A stretch of 64,000 nt of DNA from positions 62,001 to 126,000 of the forward strand of contig NZ_AQXU01000019.1 of assembly GCF_000376945.1 (NCBI RefSeq). The letters are read 5' to 3'. Below, in pieces: positions 52,999 to 62,819 of the stretch (its first letter is position 1; each line of letters begins with the position of its first letter). Position numbers and translations under genes: made by a program. The notes beneath the pieces are model-generated. The model ran no database searches and was not told the origin of the DNA. It worked only from the letters and a program-made list of their open reading frames with translations. The DNA is from Leeia oryzae DSM 17879. Its GTDB lineage: Bacteria > Pseudomonadota > Gammaproteobacteria > Burkholderiales > Leeiaceae.

Positions 52999-54651
52999 TC
53001 ACTGACGCTGCTTTTTCTCCTCATACATTGCTATATCTGCATTCTTGATCATTTGATCAAGGTCAAGTGCATCGCCACTATGCACCTGATAACCCATGCT
53101 GGCAGAACAATTGACGGTCAGGTCATCCAGTACATAAGGCTGTGCCAGCAACGTTTTGAGATGCGTGACGAATTCCGCCACGCGAGCCAAGGCGGCTTCT
53201 TGGGGTAGCTGCAGGTTTTCCAGCAGCAAGACAAACTCATCTCCGCCAAGACGGGCCGCCATATCATGATGGCGAATGCTTTTTTTCAGCCGGTTGGCGA
53301 CTTCTTGCAGTAGTTGGTCCCCGACCTGATGACCGTACTCATCATTGATTGGCTTGAACCGGTCCAGATCAATGAAAATGATGGCAAATGCAGTCTGCTG
53401 GCGAAGGCTGGTCAGCTGCGCTTCATGCAGTTTATCCAGCAGCAAACGGCGGTTGGCCAGATGGGTCAGCGGATCATGGAATGCCATTTCGGCCAGTTGT
53501 ATCTCGGCACGACGATAATCCGTTACATCTCTGATGACCACCATGAACCCCGTCGGGTAGCGCAAGCCGTCATACAGGTTTTGCGCCGACGCTTCAAAAT
53601 AGCGTGTACCTGAGTCGTACTGGATTTCACAGCTGGAAATCTGCAGGCTTTGTTTTTCAATGGCACCCAGTACGGCGTTTTCAATGGCCAGATTGAGGGG
53701 CAAGGGAAACACGGCACTCGGAGGCTGATGTTGCCAATCCGGGTTTTCCAATAACATCTGCATATTCGCGGGCAAATACAATTCGGACAGCGCACAAGAG
53801 GTATCCAGCGTCATCACGATATCCGGAATGGCACGGATCAGCGTATCCAGCCGGTTTTTCTCTGCCAGCAGCGCAATGGCGTCTTTTTTACGGGCACTGA
53901 TATTGATGAAGGTGCCAATGATTCTGGTGCCGGCATGGATTGCCGTTTTGTCTTCCGGCTTGCCCAAAACCTGCATCCACACAAAGGCATTGCGTTTGTC
54001 ACGCCAGCGGGTCTCGATGGACAGGAGCATCGACTCCCCGGCGCACACGGCTTCTCCAGCTGCCTTAAAGTTGGCCAGATCATCCGGATGGACCAGGGTT
54101 TCCATGCTCACAGGGTTGCTGGGTAATTCTGACGGACCGTATCCCAGGGCCTGGGCATAGCGCGGGTCAAGCGTGATCTGTCCAGTGGGTAAGTGCCATT
54201 CCCATAAGCCTTGTTGCGTGCCGGTCAGCGCCAGATGCAGCTCTTTGCCCAGTTTGGCACGCTCCAGGCAGTTCTTGATCCGCAAGCGGGCAATGATCAG
54301 GTTAATGGGCTTGGTCAGGTAGTCGTCCGCCCCCAGCGCCAACCCTTCCGATTCATGCTCGGCGGCATCCAGTGCTGTCAGGAAGATAATCGGGATGTCA
54401 CGGGTAGTTACATCTGCTTTCAGTTGCCGGCAGACTTCATAGCCGTCCATGACTGGCATCATGATGTCCAGCAAAATCAGGTCTGGCGGTTCGTCTTCCC
54501 GGACACGTTGCAATGCTTGCAGGCCAGACAAGGCAAAGCGGATGTCGTAGTCGTTTTCCAGCGCCCCCATCAAAATCTCGATATTGGTGGCTGTGTCATC
54601 CACCACCAGTATCTTGGGCTTCCTAATCTGGGTTATGTATTGGGTAATCAT
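52999..54651 (-). CDS. Response regulator with PAS domains and GGDEF diguanylate cyclase output
   Basis: A 550-residue REC-PAS-PAS-GGDEF protein. The receiver has the VVDDTATN acidic pair, phospho-acceptor Asp62 in LLDIMMPVMDG and the LTKPI Lys. The first PAS (about 140-260) has GLWEWHLPTGQ and HPDDL; the second (about 270-390) ends in VVIRDVTDYRRAE. The GGDEF domain has RLGGDEF and inhibitory site RHHD. It begins five bases after the stop of the hybrid kinase gene and so is almost certainly its partner: Hpt-to-receiver phosphotransfer would set c-di-GMP synthesis. Confidence 0.94.
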   Translation of the reverse strand: MITQYITQIRKPKILVVDDTATNIEILMGALENDYDIRFALSGLQALQRVREDEPPDLILLDIMMPVMDGYEVCRQLKADVTTRDIPIIFLTALDAAEHESEGLALGADDYLTKPINLIIARLRIKNCLERAKLGKELHLALTGTQQGLWEWHLPTGQITLDPRYAQALGYGPSELPSNPVSMETLVHPDDLANFKAAGEAVCAGESMLLSIETRWRDKRNAFVWMQVLGKPEDKTAIHAGTRIIGTFINISARKKDAIALLAEKNRLDTLIRAIPDIVMTLDTSCALSELYLPANMQMLLENPDWQHQPPSAVFPLPLNLAIENAVLGAIEKQSLQISSCEIQYDSGTRYFEASAQNLYDGLRYPTGFMVVIRDVTDYRRAEIQLAEMAFHDPLTHLANRRLLLDKLHEAQLTSLRQQTAFAIIFIDLDRFKPINDEYGHQVGDQLLQEVANRLKKSIRHHDMAARLGGDEFVLLLENLQLPQEAALARVAEFVTHLKTLLAQPYVLDDLTVNCSASMGYQVHSGDALDLDQMIKNADIAMYEEKKQRQ

Positions 54652-54656
54652 GATGG

Positions 54657-57600
54657 TTAGGCGTTATCCAGTTGGTGCAACCAAGCGATGGCCGTATCAA
54701 ATTCCAGTCTGGATACGGCTTGGGCGACTTCTTCAAAAGTAGCCGCCATCGGCGTACCTTCAAATTCGGGTTGCAGGTTTTGTACGTGCTTTCTGGCAAT
54801 ACTCATGTGTTTTCTCAAGGCATCTTCCAGTGCGGCCAGTCGCGGCCTTAACGCATTCAGGTCTACTTGCCGGACGATGGTAGCAGGCTGCATTGCCGGT
54901 TCGTTTGCGATGGGTGCAATGACCTCAATGACGGCAATCAGCTCACGGTTAAATGCCGCTATGTCTGCATTCTGGTCTGTTTGCAGGGCAACTTCAAGTT
55001 CACGCGAGACGACCTGCAAGCGGTCTGCGCCAATATTCTGGGCCAACCCTTTGACGGTATGCACCAGCCGGATGGCTTCTTTGGTCTGGTAGTGTCCCAG
55101 ATAAGCAGAAAGCCGCTCGGGTGCAGTCGCAAAGTCATGATAAAAGCGCACCAGGATAGACCGCAGCAGACGCCAGTCATTCTCCAGTCGCATCACGGCC
55201 TGCTGCAGGTTAAGACCCGGCAGCGTGAATGGTGCCATCCGTGCCGTCGCCGTCTGGGTGACGGGCTGAGATTGCGTTTGCGCATTATCCGGTAGCCAGC
55301 GGTTCAGTACCGCCATCAGCTTGTCTGTTTCTACCGGTTTGGACAGATGGTCATTCATGCCGGCAGCTTCTGTGGCCAACTGGTCTTTCATCATGGCCGC
55401 TGCCGTAATGGCAATAATCGGCAAATGTTGCCCCTTGGGGGTCTTGCGGATCACTTGTGTTGCTTCAATGCCATCCATCTCCGGCATTTGCAAATCCATC
55501 AACACTAACTGGTAGTCGTGCTGGGCGACTTTCTGCACGCCCTCCAGCCCGTTATTGGCAATATCCACATCGACACCCAGTTTTTTGAGCTGGTTGGCCA
55601 CAATCAGCTGATTGGTAGCGTTATCTTCTACCAGCAGAATACGGGCACCCGCAAATCTGCTTGCCACAATGGTTTGTCCCAAGCGTTGAACTAGCGTGCT
55701 GGCATCGGCTTGTTCTGTCTGGATGGTGAACCAGAATGTGCTGCCTTGCCCTGGCTGACTATGAACGCCAATCTCGCCGCCCATCAGCGCCACCAGGCGT
55801 TTACAGATGGACAAGCCAAGGCCGGTACCGCCAAATTTGCGTGTAATGGAAGTATCCGCCTGGGTAAACGGGCTAAAGAGTTTGTGGATGTGCTCGTCGG
55901 TCAGGCCAATGCCGGTATCGCGGATCTCGAACCTTAATGTCAGCGGCGCCTCGCTGGCTGGCAACGTACTGACATGCACGGTTACCTCTCCGGTGGTGGT
56001 GAACTTGATGGCATTGCCCACCAGGTTGTTGAGAATTTGTCCAAGACGTAATGGGTCTCCTTTGATGCAGGGGGGGACCTCATCCGCGATGGACATGGTC
56101 AGCGAAATCCCTTTGGACATGGCATCACGCACAAACAGGGCTTTGGCGGCATCCAGCACCCCGGGCAGCGAGAGGCTGGTGTTTTCCAGCGCAAGTTTAT
56201 TGGCTTCGATCTTGGAGTAATCCAGAATGTCATTCAGGATACCCAACAGGTTTTTGGAGGATGACTGGATTTTCTGCAGGTAGTCGAGTTGCAGGGGATC
56301 CAGCGGTGTATCTGCCAGCAACTGGGACAAGCCGATCACCGCATTCATCGGGGTGCGGATTTCATGGCTCATATTGGCCAGAAAATCACTCTTGGCCTGG
56401 TTTGCCGCATCGGCCGCGTCTTTGGCTTCCTGCAAGCGGGTATTGAACTCCATCTCCTGCGTAATGTCCCGGTTTACCCCAACCATGCGGATGGCTTTAC
56501 CCTGCGGATTTCGTTCAATGGTCGCGACTGATTGCAAATGACGGTGGCTACCATCGGGCAGGATAATGCGGAAATGCAAGTTAAAATCTGTGCCTTGCTC
56601 GATAGCCGATGTGATGGCGGCGTCTACCAGAGTGATATCGTCCGGATGAACCATCTTGTGCCACAAGTCATATACAAGGCCGCTCTGCTGTATATCTGGC
56701 GGTGTCTGGTATAGCTTGTGCATCTGTTCATCCCAGATCAGCGAATTATCCTCCAGGCTCCATTCCCAGATACCATTCTCTGCGGCCAGGTTGGCAACAG
56801 ACAAGCGTTCGGAAAGCCGTTTCAGCGTATTTTCCTGTACCTTGCTTTCTGTGATGTCGGTGGCAATGCCCAGAAAACCGGTGATCTGATCATTGGCATC
56901 GCAAATGGCAGAGACACTTAACAATACTGGAATGTGATGGCCATCTTTGTGGACATAGGTCCATTCATGGATATTCGGCAGACCGCGTCTGGATTTGACC
57001 ACAAACACCTCAAAACCCGGTTCCAGGGTAATGCCCAGTTGCTGACCAAACTCCTGTGCTCTGGAGACAACTTCTTCCCCCAGATGAAAATTCGCCGGGC
57101 TGTGCTGGTGAACCAGCTCGCTGGCCTGATAACCCAGCAGTTTTTCTGCCGCCGGGTTAAAAGAGGTGATGATGCCTTCCGGGTTGGTCGAGATAATCGC
57201 CGAGGCGGCATTTTCCAGTACGCCGGCGTTAAAGGCATACAGCTCGGCAAGTTCACGGTCGGCCCTGAGCTTGTCGGTCACGTCTTCGATAACGGCCAGG
57301 CTGCGTATGACCCGGCCTTGCGCGTCCCGCTCTGCAGTGGCAGACAGCAAGACATCGATGATCTCGCCGTTTTTCTTGACCATCTGGTAGCTGATACTGT
57401 TACACATACCGGACTGATAGAAGGCGGGTAATACGATGTCTTTGGCGTATTGCCGTGATGCAGGCGTCAGAAACTCAGAGGATGCATGATTGATGACCTC
57501 ATCCCGCTGATATCCCATTTTTTCCAGCCACAAATTACTGGTATTGATGATGAGCCCTTGCGCGTCGATAGAGTGCATCATGGCGGGCGTAGATTCATAA

Positions 57601-59600
57601 AGCGTCCGGAACTGGTTTTCCTGTTCCTGCAACAGGGTATGTGCCTTGGTCAGATCTTCTGTTTTCACCCTGGCGAGATGTTCAGCCCGCTCCCGGGTAA
57701 AGGCCAGCGCCCGCACCATGGTAAAGAGCAGCAGACTGGTCAACGTGCCAGCGATAAAAAGGATCTGCGCTTTTTGTCGGTCAATCTGGGATTCGAACGC
57801 AGCATTGGTTGAAACCTTCAGTAACCAGGTTTGACCATACAGCGGGTGAATGACCTCGGTTCTGAGCGAATTTGAAGACAAACGTGCATCTGGCTGACCG
57901 AATAGTCGCTGCTCAGGGTCTGCACGACTGCCAGAGTACAGTTCGATGTTCATCTGGGTAAAGTGATCGCCCAGAATCCCTTGCATCAGATCATTCATGC
58001 GAAACGGGCTATACACATAACCGATAATCGCGCGCCTGCGCTCCGCTACCGTATCCGCAGGCATATCGGGGCGATACACCGGCAAAAACAGCAATACCCC
58101 GCTCTGGGCATTGGTCTGTGCATATTGCAGTAACTTCAGGCGTCCGGTTAGTGCCGGTTTGCCACTGTCTCTTGCCTGTATTAGCGCTGCACGGCGGACG
58201 GGTTCAGACATCAGGTCAAAACCAAACACGCGCTGGTTGCGTTCGTCAAACGGTTCCAGAAAGGTGATTGGCGCATATTCCTTGCGCTTGCCAGCCGGAA
58301 AGACCCGGAATTCCGGGAACCCTTCATGTCTGACGGATTGTTCCAGTGCTGCTAATGTATTTTCTGTAATGTGCGGCACAAAGCCGAGCCCTTGCACACC
58401 CGGAAACATCTTATTGAGTGCCAGGGCAGAGACATAGTCATGCCATTCCTGACGCGTGACATTTCTTTGGGAAACCAGTATGCCGCGCGCGCCATACAGG
58501 GAGTTCATGTAGATTTGCATGCGTTCATCAATTCGGTCTTCTACCTGATGCACAGCATTCTGGAAGTTGGTATTGGCCCGAAAATCGGTTTCTCTGGACA
58601 CCCAGTGCCAGGCAAAGAAAACAACACACAAGGCTGCCAATAGTGCGCCCCATGGGGCGGCAATGTCCCGTATGCTGATACCAGCTTTTAGGCTGGCATG
58701 CTGCTGGCGTTCATGGATATCGGCCGTCAGTATCAGCGCCACACAGGCACAGAGAATCAGAAACACATCCAGCAGGATCAGCGAATCATTGAGGTTGGCG
58801 GAGGCAAAGGGCCCAGAACCCTTGATGGTGCCGGCAACGGCAAACATGCTGATGAGCAGTACGCCAAAGGTTACGCCGCGAGCGCCAAGCCAATATGCCA
58901 TGACAGCCAGAATCGGCATAAACGCAAACAGACTGAATCGGAGTAACGGATAGCTGGCATTCTGACTCTGGAAAATGAATACCGCCATTGCAACCGGTAG
59001 CGCATAGACAACGAATGCACCAAAGCTGGATAACGCAGACGGGCGATTTTTCTGTTCGCGGCGGCACCAGGCCAGACACAGTGGTACGATCAGCAAAGCA
59101 CCGCTGACATCCCCTAGCCACCAGGTCTGAAACACCACTGGCATGATGCTGATGGGGATCAGATGACTCGTCGTCAGGGATAACACACCCATGCCGGCGC
59201 TTAGCAGGCATGCGCCCAGAATGGCTGTAATCAGGATGAATGCCGCCTGCAGGCTACCGATGCGATGGGTGGTATGGGCGTATGTTTTGATGAACCAGGC
59301 AGCGAAGAGTGCCTCGGCCGTATTACCGGCCGCAATGCCGGCAGACGCCAGCCAATGGGCCAGCGTAAGGGTATGCGCATTGTCTTGAAAAGAGGCCAGG
59401 TTGGCCAGCAATGCCCCAATGGCAACAGCAGGCCAGTAACGGATGCCAAACGTCAGCAACATGGCCATGGCGACTCCGCTCGGTGGCCATACCGGAGAGG
59501 CATTGGTTTCTGCAAATGCCAGTAACAGGCTGCTGCGGGCAACCACAAAATAAAGCAGTATCAGTCCGAGCTGAATGAGAGGCGTTCGCTTGGTCTTCAT
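54657..59600 (-). CDS. MASE1-CHASE-PAS hybrid sensor histidine kinase with REC and Hpt domains
   Basis: A very large (1647-residue) phosphorelay kinase. Residues 1-300 are the eight-helix MASE1 sensor (VWPPSGVAMAMLLTFG, WWLGDVSGALLIVPL). A CHASE domain follows between two membrane helices, about 330-625 (YGARGILVSQRNVTRQEWHD, GFVPHI). Three PAS domains occupy about 670-1060, then HisKA with SHEIRTPMNAVIGLSQLL, HATPase with NAIKFTT and GGTGLGLSIC, a receiver with VEDNATNQ and LVLMDLQMPEMDG, and an Hpt domain with LVHTVKGLAQNIG. All phosphotransfer residues are present. It is the first gene of a three-gene operon with a REC-GGDEF protein and a solute-binding protein. The ligands are unknown. 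Confidence 0.94.
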   Translation of the reverse strand: MKTKRTPLIQLGLILLYFVVARSSLLLAFAETNASPVWPPSGVAMAMLLTFGIRYWPAVAIGALLANLASFQDNAHTLTLAHWLASAGIAAGNTAEALFAAWFIKTYAHTTHRIGSLQAAFILITAILGACLLSAGMGVLSLTTSHLIPISIMPVVFQTWWLGDVSGALLIVPLCLAWCRREQKNRPSALSSFGAFVVYALPVAMAVFIFQSQNASYPLLRFSLFAFMPILAVMAYWLGARGVTFGVLLISMFAVAGTIKGSGPFASANLNDSLILLDVFLILCACVALILTADIHERQQHASLKAGISIRDIAAPWGALLAALCVVFFAWHWVSRETDFRANTNFQNAVHQVEDRIDERMQIYMNSLYGARGILVSQRNVTRQEWHDYVSALALNKMFPGVQGLGFVPHITENTLAALEQSVRHEGFPEFRVFPAGKRKEYAPITFLEPFDERNQRVFGFDLMSEPVRRAALIQARDSGKPALTGRLKLLQYAQTNAQSGVLLFLPVYRPDMPADTVAERRRAIIGYVYSPFRMNDLMQGILGDHFTQMNIELYSGSRADPEQRLFGQPDARLSSNSLRTEVIHPLYGQTWLLKVSTNAAFESQIDRQKAQILFIAGTLTSLLLFTMVRALAFTRERAEHLARVKTEDLTKAHTLLQEQENQFRTLYESTPAMMHSIDAQGLIINTSNLWLEKMGYQRDEVINHASSEFLTPASRQYAKDIVLPAFYQSGMCNSISYQMVKKNGEIIDVLLSATAERDAQGRVIRSLAVIEDVTDKLRADRELAELYAFNAGVLENAASAIISTNPEGIITSFNPAAEKLLGYQASELVHQHSPANFHLGEEVVSRAQEFGQQLGITLEPGFEVFVVKSRRGLPNIHEWTYVHKDGHHIPVLLSVSAICDANDQITGFLGIATDITESKVQENTLKRLSERLSVANLAAENGIWEWSLEDNSLIWDEQMHKLYQTPPDIQQSGLVYDLWHKMVHPDDITLVDAAITSAIEQGTDFNLHFRIILPDGSHRHLQSVATIERNPQGKAIRMVGVNRDITQEMEFNTRLQEAKDAADAANQAKSDFLANMSHEIRTPMNAVIGLSQLLADTPLDPLQLDYLQKIQSSSKNLLGILNDILDYSKIEANKLALENTSLSLPGVLDAAKALFVRDAMSKGISLTMSIADEVPPCIKGDPLRLGQILNNLVGNAIKFTTTGEVTVHVSTLPASEAPLTLRFEIRDTGIGLTDEHIHKLFSPFTQADTSITRKFGGTGLGLSICKRLVALMGGEIGVHSQPGQGSTFWFTIQTEQADASTLVQRLGQTIVASRFAGARILLVEDNATNQLIVANQLKKLGVDVDIANNGLEGVQKVAQHDYQLVLMDLQMPEMDGIEATQVIRKTPKGQHLPIIAITAAAMMKDQLATEAAGMNDHLSKPVETDKLMAVLNRWLPDNAQTQSQPVTQTATARMAPFTLPGLNLQQAVMRLENDWRLLRSILVRFYHDFATAPERLSAYLGHYQTKEAIRLVHTVKGLAQNIGADRLQVVSRELEVALQTDQNADIAAFNRELIAVIEVIAPIANEPAMQPATIVRQVDLNALRPRLAALEDALRKHMSIARKHVQNLQPEFEGTPMAATFEEVAQAVSRLEFDTAIAWLHQLDNA

Positions 59601-59854
59601 CAGGATTTTCCCCTCATGTATTGCTGCATTATTATTGTTTGATGCCAGGTACGGTGGATATTTTTTATATTTTTGTCATAACGTAACCCGGGCAGCAAGA
59701 TAACCGTCTTGTTACCAGCAAGCATAAGGCTTGAGGTTAGCGCATTGACTTGATAGTGGTCAATAAATGCCTTGTCTATAGCCGGTTTTTCGATATTTTG
59801 CTTGTCAGACTCTTGCTTGCTACTGGGGTTGGCGTATCAGCGATTGTGCCATTG

Positions 59855-59871
59855 GCAGACAGGCTGTCTGC
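59855..59871. promoter_or_regulatory. 17-bp odd palindrome upstream of ggt
   Basis: GCAGACAG-G-CTGTCTGC is a perfect 8-bp dyad in the 395-base gap between the divergent kinase operon and the gamma-glutamyltransferase gene. Without a U tract or loop it is more likely an operator than a terminator. Confidence 0.5.
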
Positions 59872-59995
59872 TAAATGACTGTCCGGTTTTTATGTCGGGA
59901 AATAGCTGTGGCTGACCATGCCATTATTTGTCAGCCAGGCGGGGAAAAGCTGCATGCCACGCAAATCAATCGTTTTGAAACAAAGGGGGGAGTGT

Positions 59996-61849
59996 ATGCC
60001 AGTCATCACCGGCTTTACGTCAGAAAGCATGTCATTTCGCCGGCGGGCCATGGTGCTCACGGGTCTGTTGCTGGCAGGGTTGTGCCATGCCGCACCATTA
60101 AACTACACCATACCCGACACCCAACCGGAAATTGCATCCGGCTACCAGGCAAAACCGGGCTGGCTGACTCAAAAATATGCAGTTGCGGCAGCTAACCCGC
60201 TGGCGACGGATGCCGGGCGGCAAGTGCTGGCCGCTGGCGGTACCGCCATGGATGCTGCCGTGGCTGTCCAAATGGTGCTGGGGCTGGTTGAACCCCAGAG
60301 TAGCGGTATTGGTGGCGGGGCTTTTCTGTTGTACGGCAAGGGACAGCAAGTCAGCGCGTATGACGGGCGAGAGGTGGCGCCCGCCCGCGTGAATGAACGC
60401 CTGTTTCTGACGGCAGATGGCAAACCCATGGCCTTTAATGACGCGGTGGTCGGTGGTCGGTCGGTTGGTGTGCCAGGCGTGGTGCCCATGCTGGAAATGG
60501 CGCACAAAGCCGAGGGGCGCCTGCCGTGGGCAGACTTGTTTAAACCGGCCATCATGCTGGCAGAGCATGGGTTTCCGGTCAGTCCGCGGCTGTATGCCTT
60601 GCTAAAGGCTGACCCCTTCCTGAAGCAAGACCCGGTCGCCGCTGCGTATTTTTATCAACCGGACGGCGATCCACACCCGGTTGGTTTCATCCTGAAAAAC
60701 CAGCCGTATGCCGATGCGCTCCGCCTGATTGCAGCCAAAGGGCGTCTCGTCATGCAAACCGGACCGATTGCGAAGGCCATGGTGGCCAAAGTGCAAGGGC
60801 ACCCGACCAACCCCGGCACCTTAAGCCTGAGTGACCTGGCCAATTACCGGCCAGTCAAGCGCGAAGCCTTTTGCAGTGACTATCAGGCAAAGGCGCATGA
60901 ATACCGTATTTGCGGCTTTCCACCGCCCAGCAGCGGGGCCATTGCCATTGCCCAGATTCTGGGCATGCTGAGCCATACCCCCGCCCGGGACATCCCCTTG
61001 CCGCAGGCGGGGGCAGAAGCCGGGCTGCCGACTGCCGAATGGCTGCATGACTATACCGAAGCCTCACGCCTGGCTTTTGCCGACCGTGCCAAGTATCTGG
61101 GAGACCCGGATTTTGTCAGCCCGCCCGGTGGCAGCTGGTACGCGCTGGTTGCGCCGGATTATCTGGCGGCAAGGGCAAAACTGATTGGCGAGAACAGCAT
61201 GAGCACTGCCTTGCCTGGCCAACTCGGGACAGAGACAGTGGCATTAGGCATCGCGGCTGCCCAGCCCGAATACGGTACCAGCCATATCAGCATCATCGAT
61301 GCAGAAGGGCACGCGCTGAGCATGACCACGACGGTCGAGGCTCAGTTTGGTGCCCGGCAGATGGTGAATCCTTTTGGTAAAGGGGTAGGCGGCTTTTTAC
61401 TGAATAACCAGCTGACCGATTTCAATTTTGTCCCCAATGATGATGCCGGTTTGCCAACCGCCAACCGGGTACAGCCGGGCAAGCGCCCCAGAAGCTCAAT
61501 GAGCCCGACCTTGGTGTATGACAAGCAAAACGGCCAAGTGGTGGTGAATACCGGCAGCCCGGGCGGGGCGCTGATCATCCATTTCACGGCCAAAACCTTG
61601 TACGGCATGCTCAACTGGGGGCTGGATGCCCAGTCTGCCATCAACCTGCCCAACTTTGGGGCAACCGGTACCCCTGTACTGCTGGAGACGGGCAGGTTTC
61701 CGGTAGGGACGCTGGATTGGTTAAAGGCGCATGGACACGAGGTAAAAGAAATCGAGATGACCAGCGGCTTGCAGGCGATTGGCCGTACTGCTAATGGGTT
61801 GTCTGGCGGGGCCGACCCGAGGCGTGAAGGCGTGGTCATGGGGGAGTAG
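59996..61849 (+). CDS. ggt: Gamma-glutamyltransferase
   Basis: Cleaves gamma-glutamyl bonds of glutathione and related compounds in the periplasm. The 617-residue precursor has a signal peptide (FRRRAMVLTGLLLAGLCHA) and is processed autocatalytically at Thr428 in EYGTSHISIID, giving a large and a small subunit. Other family motifs are GGTAMDAAVAVQMVLGLVEP, SSGIGGGAFLLY, YDGREVAP, CGFPPPSSGAIAIAQIL and, in the small subunit, RSSMSPTLV and NTGSPGGALII. The ATG at 59996 follows GGGGGGAG; an upstream ATG at 59918 would hide the signal peptide. It lies alone between the divergent kinase operon and a possible small RNA. Confidence 0.96.
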   Translation: MPVITGFTSESMSFRRRAMVLTGLLLAGLCHAAPLNYTIPDTQPEIASGYQAKPGWLTQKYAVAAANPLATDAGRQVLAAGGTAMDAAVAVQMVLGLVEPQSSGIGGGAFLLYGKGQQVSAYDGREVAPARVNERLFLTADGKPMAFNDAVVGGRSVGVPGVVPMLEMAHKAEGRLPWADLFKPAIMLAEHGFPVSPRLYALLKADPFLKQDPVAAAYFYQPDGDPHPVGFILKNQPYADALRLIAAKGRLVMQTGPIAKAMVAKVQGHPTNPGTLSLSDLANYRPVKREAFCSDYQAKAHEYRICGFPPPSSGAIAIAQILGMLSHTPARDIPLPQAGAEAGLPTAEWLHDYTEASRLAFADRAKYLGDPDFVSPPGGSWYALVAPDYLAARAKLIGENSMSTALPGQLGTETVALGIAAAQPEYGTSHISIIDAEGHALSMTTTVEAQFGARQMVNPFGKGVGGFLLNNQLTDFNFVPNDDAGLPTANRVQPGKRPRSSMSPTLVYDKQNGQVVVNTGSPGGALIIHFTAKTLYGMLNWGLDAQSAINLPNFGATGTPVLLETGRFPVGTLDWLKAHGHEVKEIEMTSGLQAIGRTANGLSGGADPRREGVVMGE

Positions 61850-61868
61850 GGATGAACGGTTGCCAACG

Positions 61869-61897
61869 TTGACAAGACTGACCACTCATCGGCTAAT
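61869..61897 (+). promoter_or_regulatory. Sigma-70-like promoter in the ggt 3' gap
   Basis: TTGACA (61869-61874), 17 bases, GCTAAT (61892-61897). The -35 is perfect, the -10 matches 4 of 6 and the spacing is ideal. It is 20 bases past the ggt stop, with no gene start for nearly 400 bases. Confidence 0.6.
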
Positions 61898-61903
61898 GGC
61901 TAT

Positions 61904-62091
61904 AAACGATTGCATTTTGCCCATGACCGGCCTAGACTGAAATCGTCATCTCAGTAGATGACATATGTAGACTTCTTGCAATTAGAAGCCAGTTTGTAAC
62001 TGTTTTAAATGTAACTTGTAACCGTGTTATTGGTAATGTTTGAATGGTAATAAGCTGTAAAGGGCATTCTTCGGAATGCCCTTCGCTTTTT
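61904..62091 (+). ncRNA. Candidate small RNA downstream of ggt
   Basis: From the promoter above to the terminator at 62060-62091 there is a possible transcript of about 188 nt with no coding potential. It contains a perfect 7-bp hairpin GTCATCT-CAGT-AGATGAC (61945-61962), a smaller hairpin CTTCT/AGAAG at about 61974-61990 and a U-tract terminator. The order promoter, stem-loops, terminator is that of an autonomous sRNA. I recognise no family. Confidence 0.45.
62060..62091 (+). terminator. Strong intrinsic terminator with UUCG loop
   Basis: AAGGGCATTC-TTCG-GAATGCCCTT (perfect 10-bp stem, UUCG tetraloop, 62060-62083) followed by CGCTTTTTG. It is 210 bases past the ggt stop, unusually far if it served only that gene. 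Confidence 0.92.
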
Positions 62092-62294
62092 GTACTTCCC
62101 GTTTTGATGATCGGCATGGTGTATCGCTATTGGCCATGCTGCCATGTACACCTCATCGGCATGTCTGCTGATTTAATCCTGTACCAAATCCCTGTTACAA
62201 AATTGGCTCTATTGCATCAACCATTTTTGGCTCTATAAATGGTGCCATAAAGGCTTTACCATCCATGTCATGCCCGATAAAAATGGAGACAGAC

Positions 62295-62735
62295 ATGCAG
62301 ATTCGAATGGTAACGTCACAAGACTTTGACCAATGGTTGCCTTTGTGGAAAGGCTATCAGACCTTTTATAAGGTGGATCTGGCCGATGAGGTCACACAGC
62401 AGACATGGCAACGCTTTCTGGACCCGGCAGAACCTATGCACTGTGCGGTAGCAGAAGTGAATGGCGAGCTGGTGGGCATGGTGCATTACATTTATCACCG
62501 TAGCTGCTGGACCATGGGTGACTACTGCTATTTGCAGGATTTGTTCGCCGTGCCGCAGCAACGCGGCAAAGGGGTTGGCCGCGCACTGATCGAACACGTC
62601 TATGCAGCCAGCAAGGCGGCCGGTGCGGCCCGGGTATGGTGGCTAACGCACGAAACCAATGAAGAGGCCATGAAGCTGTACGACCGGATTGCCGACAAGA
62701 GTGGTTTCATCCAGTACCGCAAGGTGCTGCCTTGA
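62295..62735 (+). CDS. GNAT family N-acetyltransferase
   Basis: A 146-residue acetyl-CoA-dependent acetyltransferase. The core strands and the pyrophosphate-binding loop are visible: LVGMVHYIYHRSCW, YLQDLFAVPQQRGKGVGRAL (the Q/R-x2-G-x-G/A motif) and VWWLTHETNEEAMKLYDRIA. The start at ATG 62295 follows TGGAGA; the in-frame ATG at 62265 is less well placed. The acceptor is unknown. A second, different GNAT gene follows after 84 bases, perhaps on the same transcript. Confidence 0.92.
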   Translation: MQIRMVTSQDFDQWLPLWKGYQTFYKVDLADEVTQQTWQRFLDPAEPMHCAVAEVNGELVGMVHYIYHRSCWTMGDYCYLQDLFAVPQQRGKGVGRALIEHVYAASKAAGAARVWWLTHETNEEAMKLYDRIADKSGFIQYRKVLP

Positions 62736-62819
62736 GCATATGTCTGGCTTGGCCGCAAAATGAACCTGATCGTATCTGAAATCGTACTTGAATGTATTTG
62801 AATACCTGGAAAAGCAACC

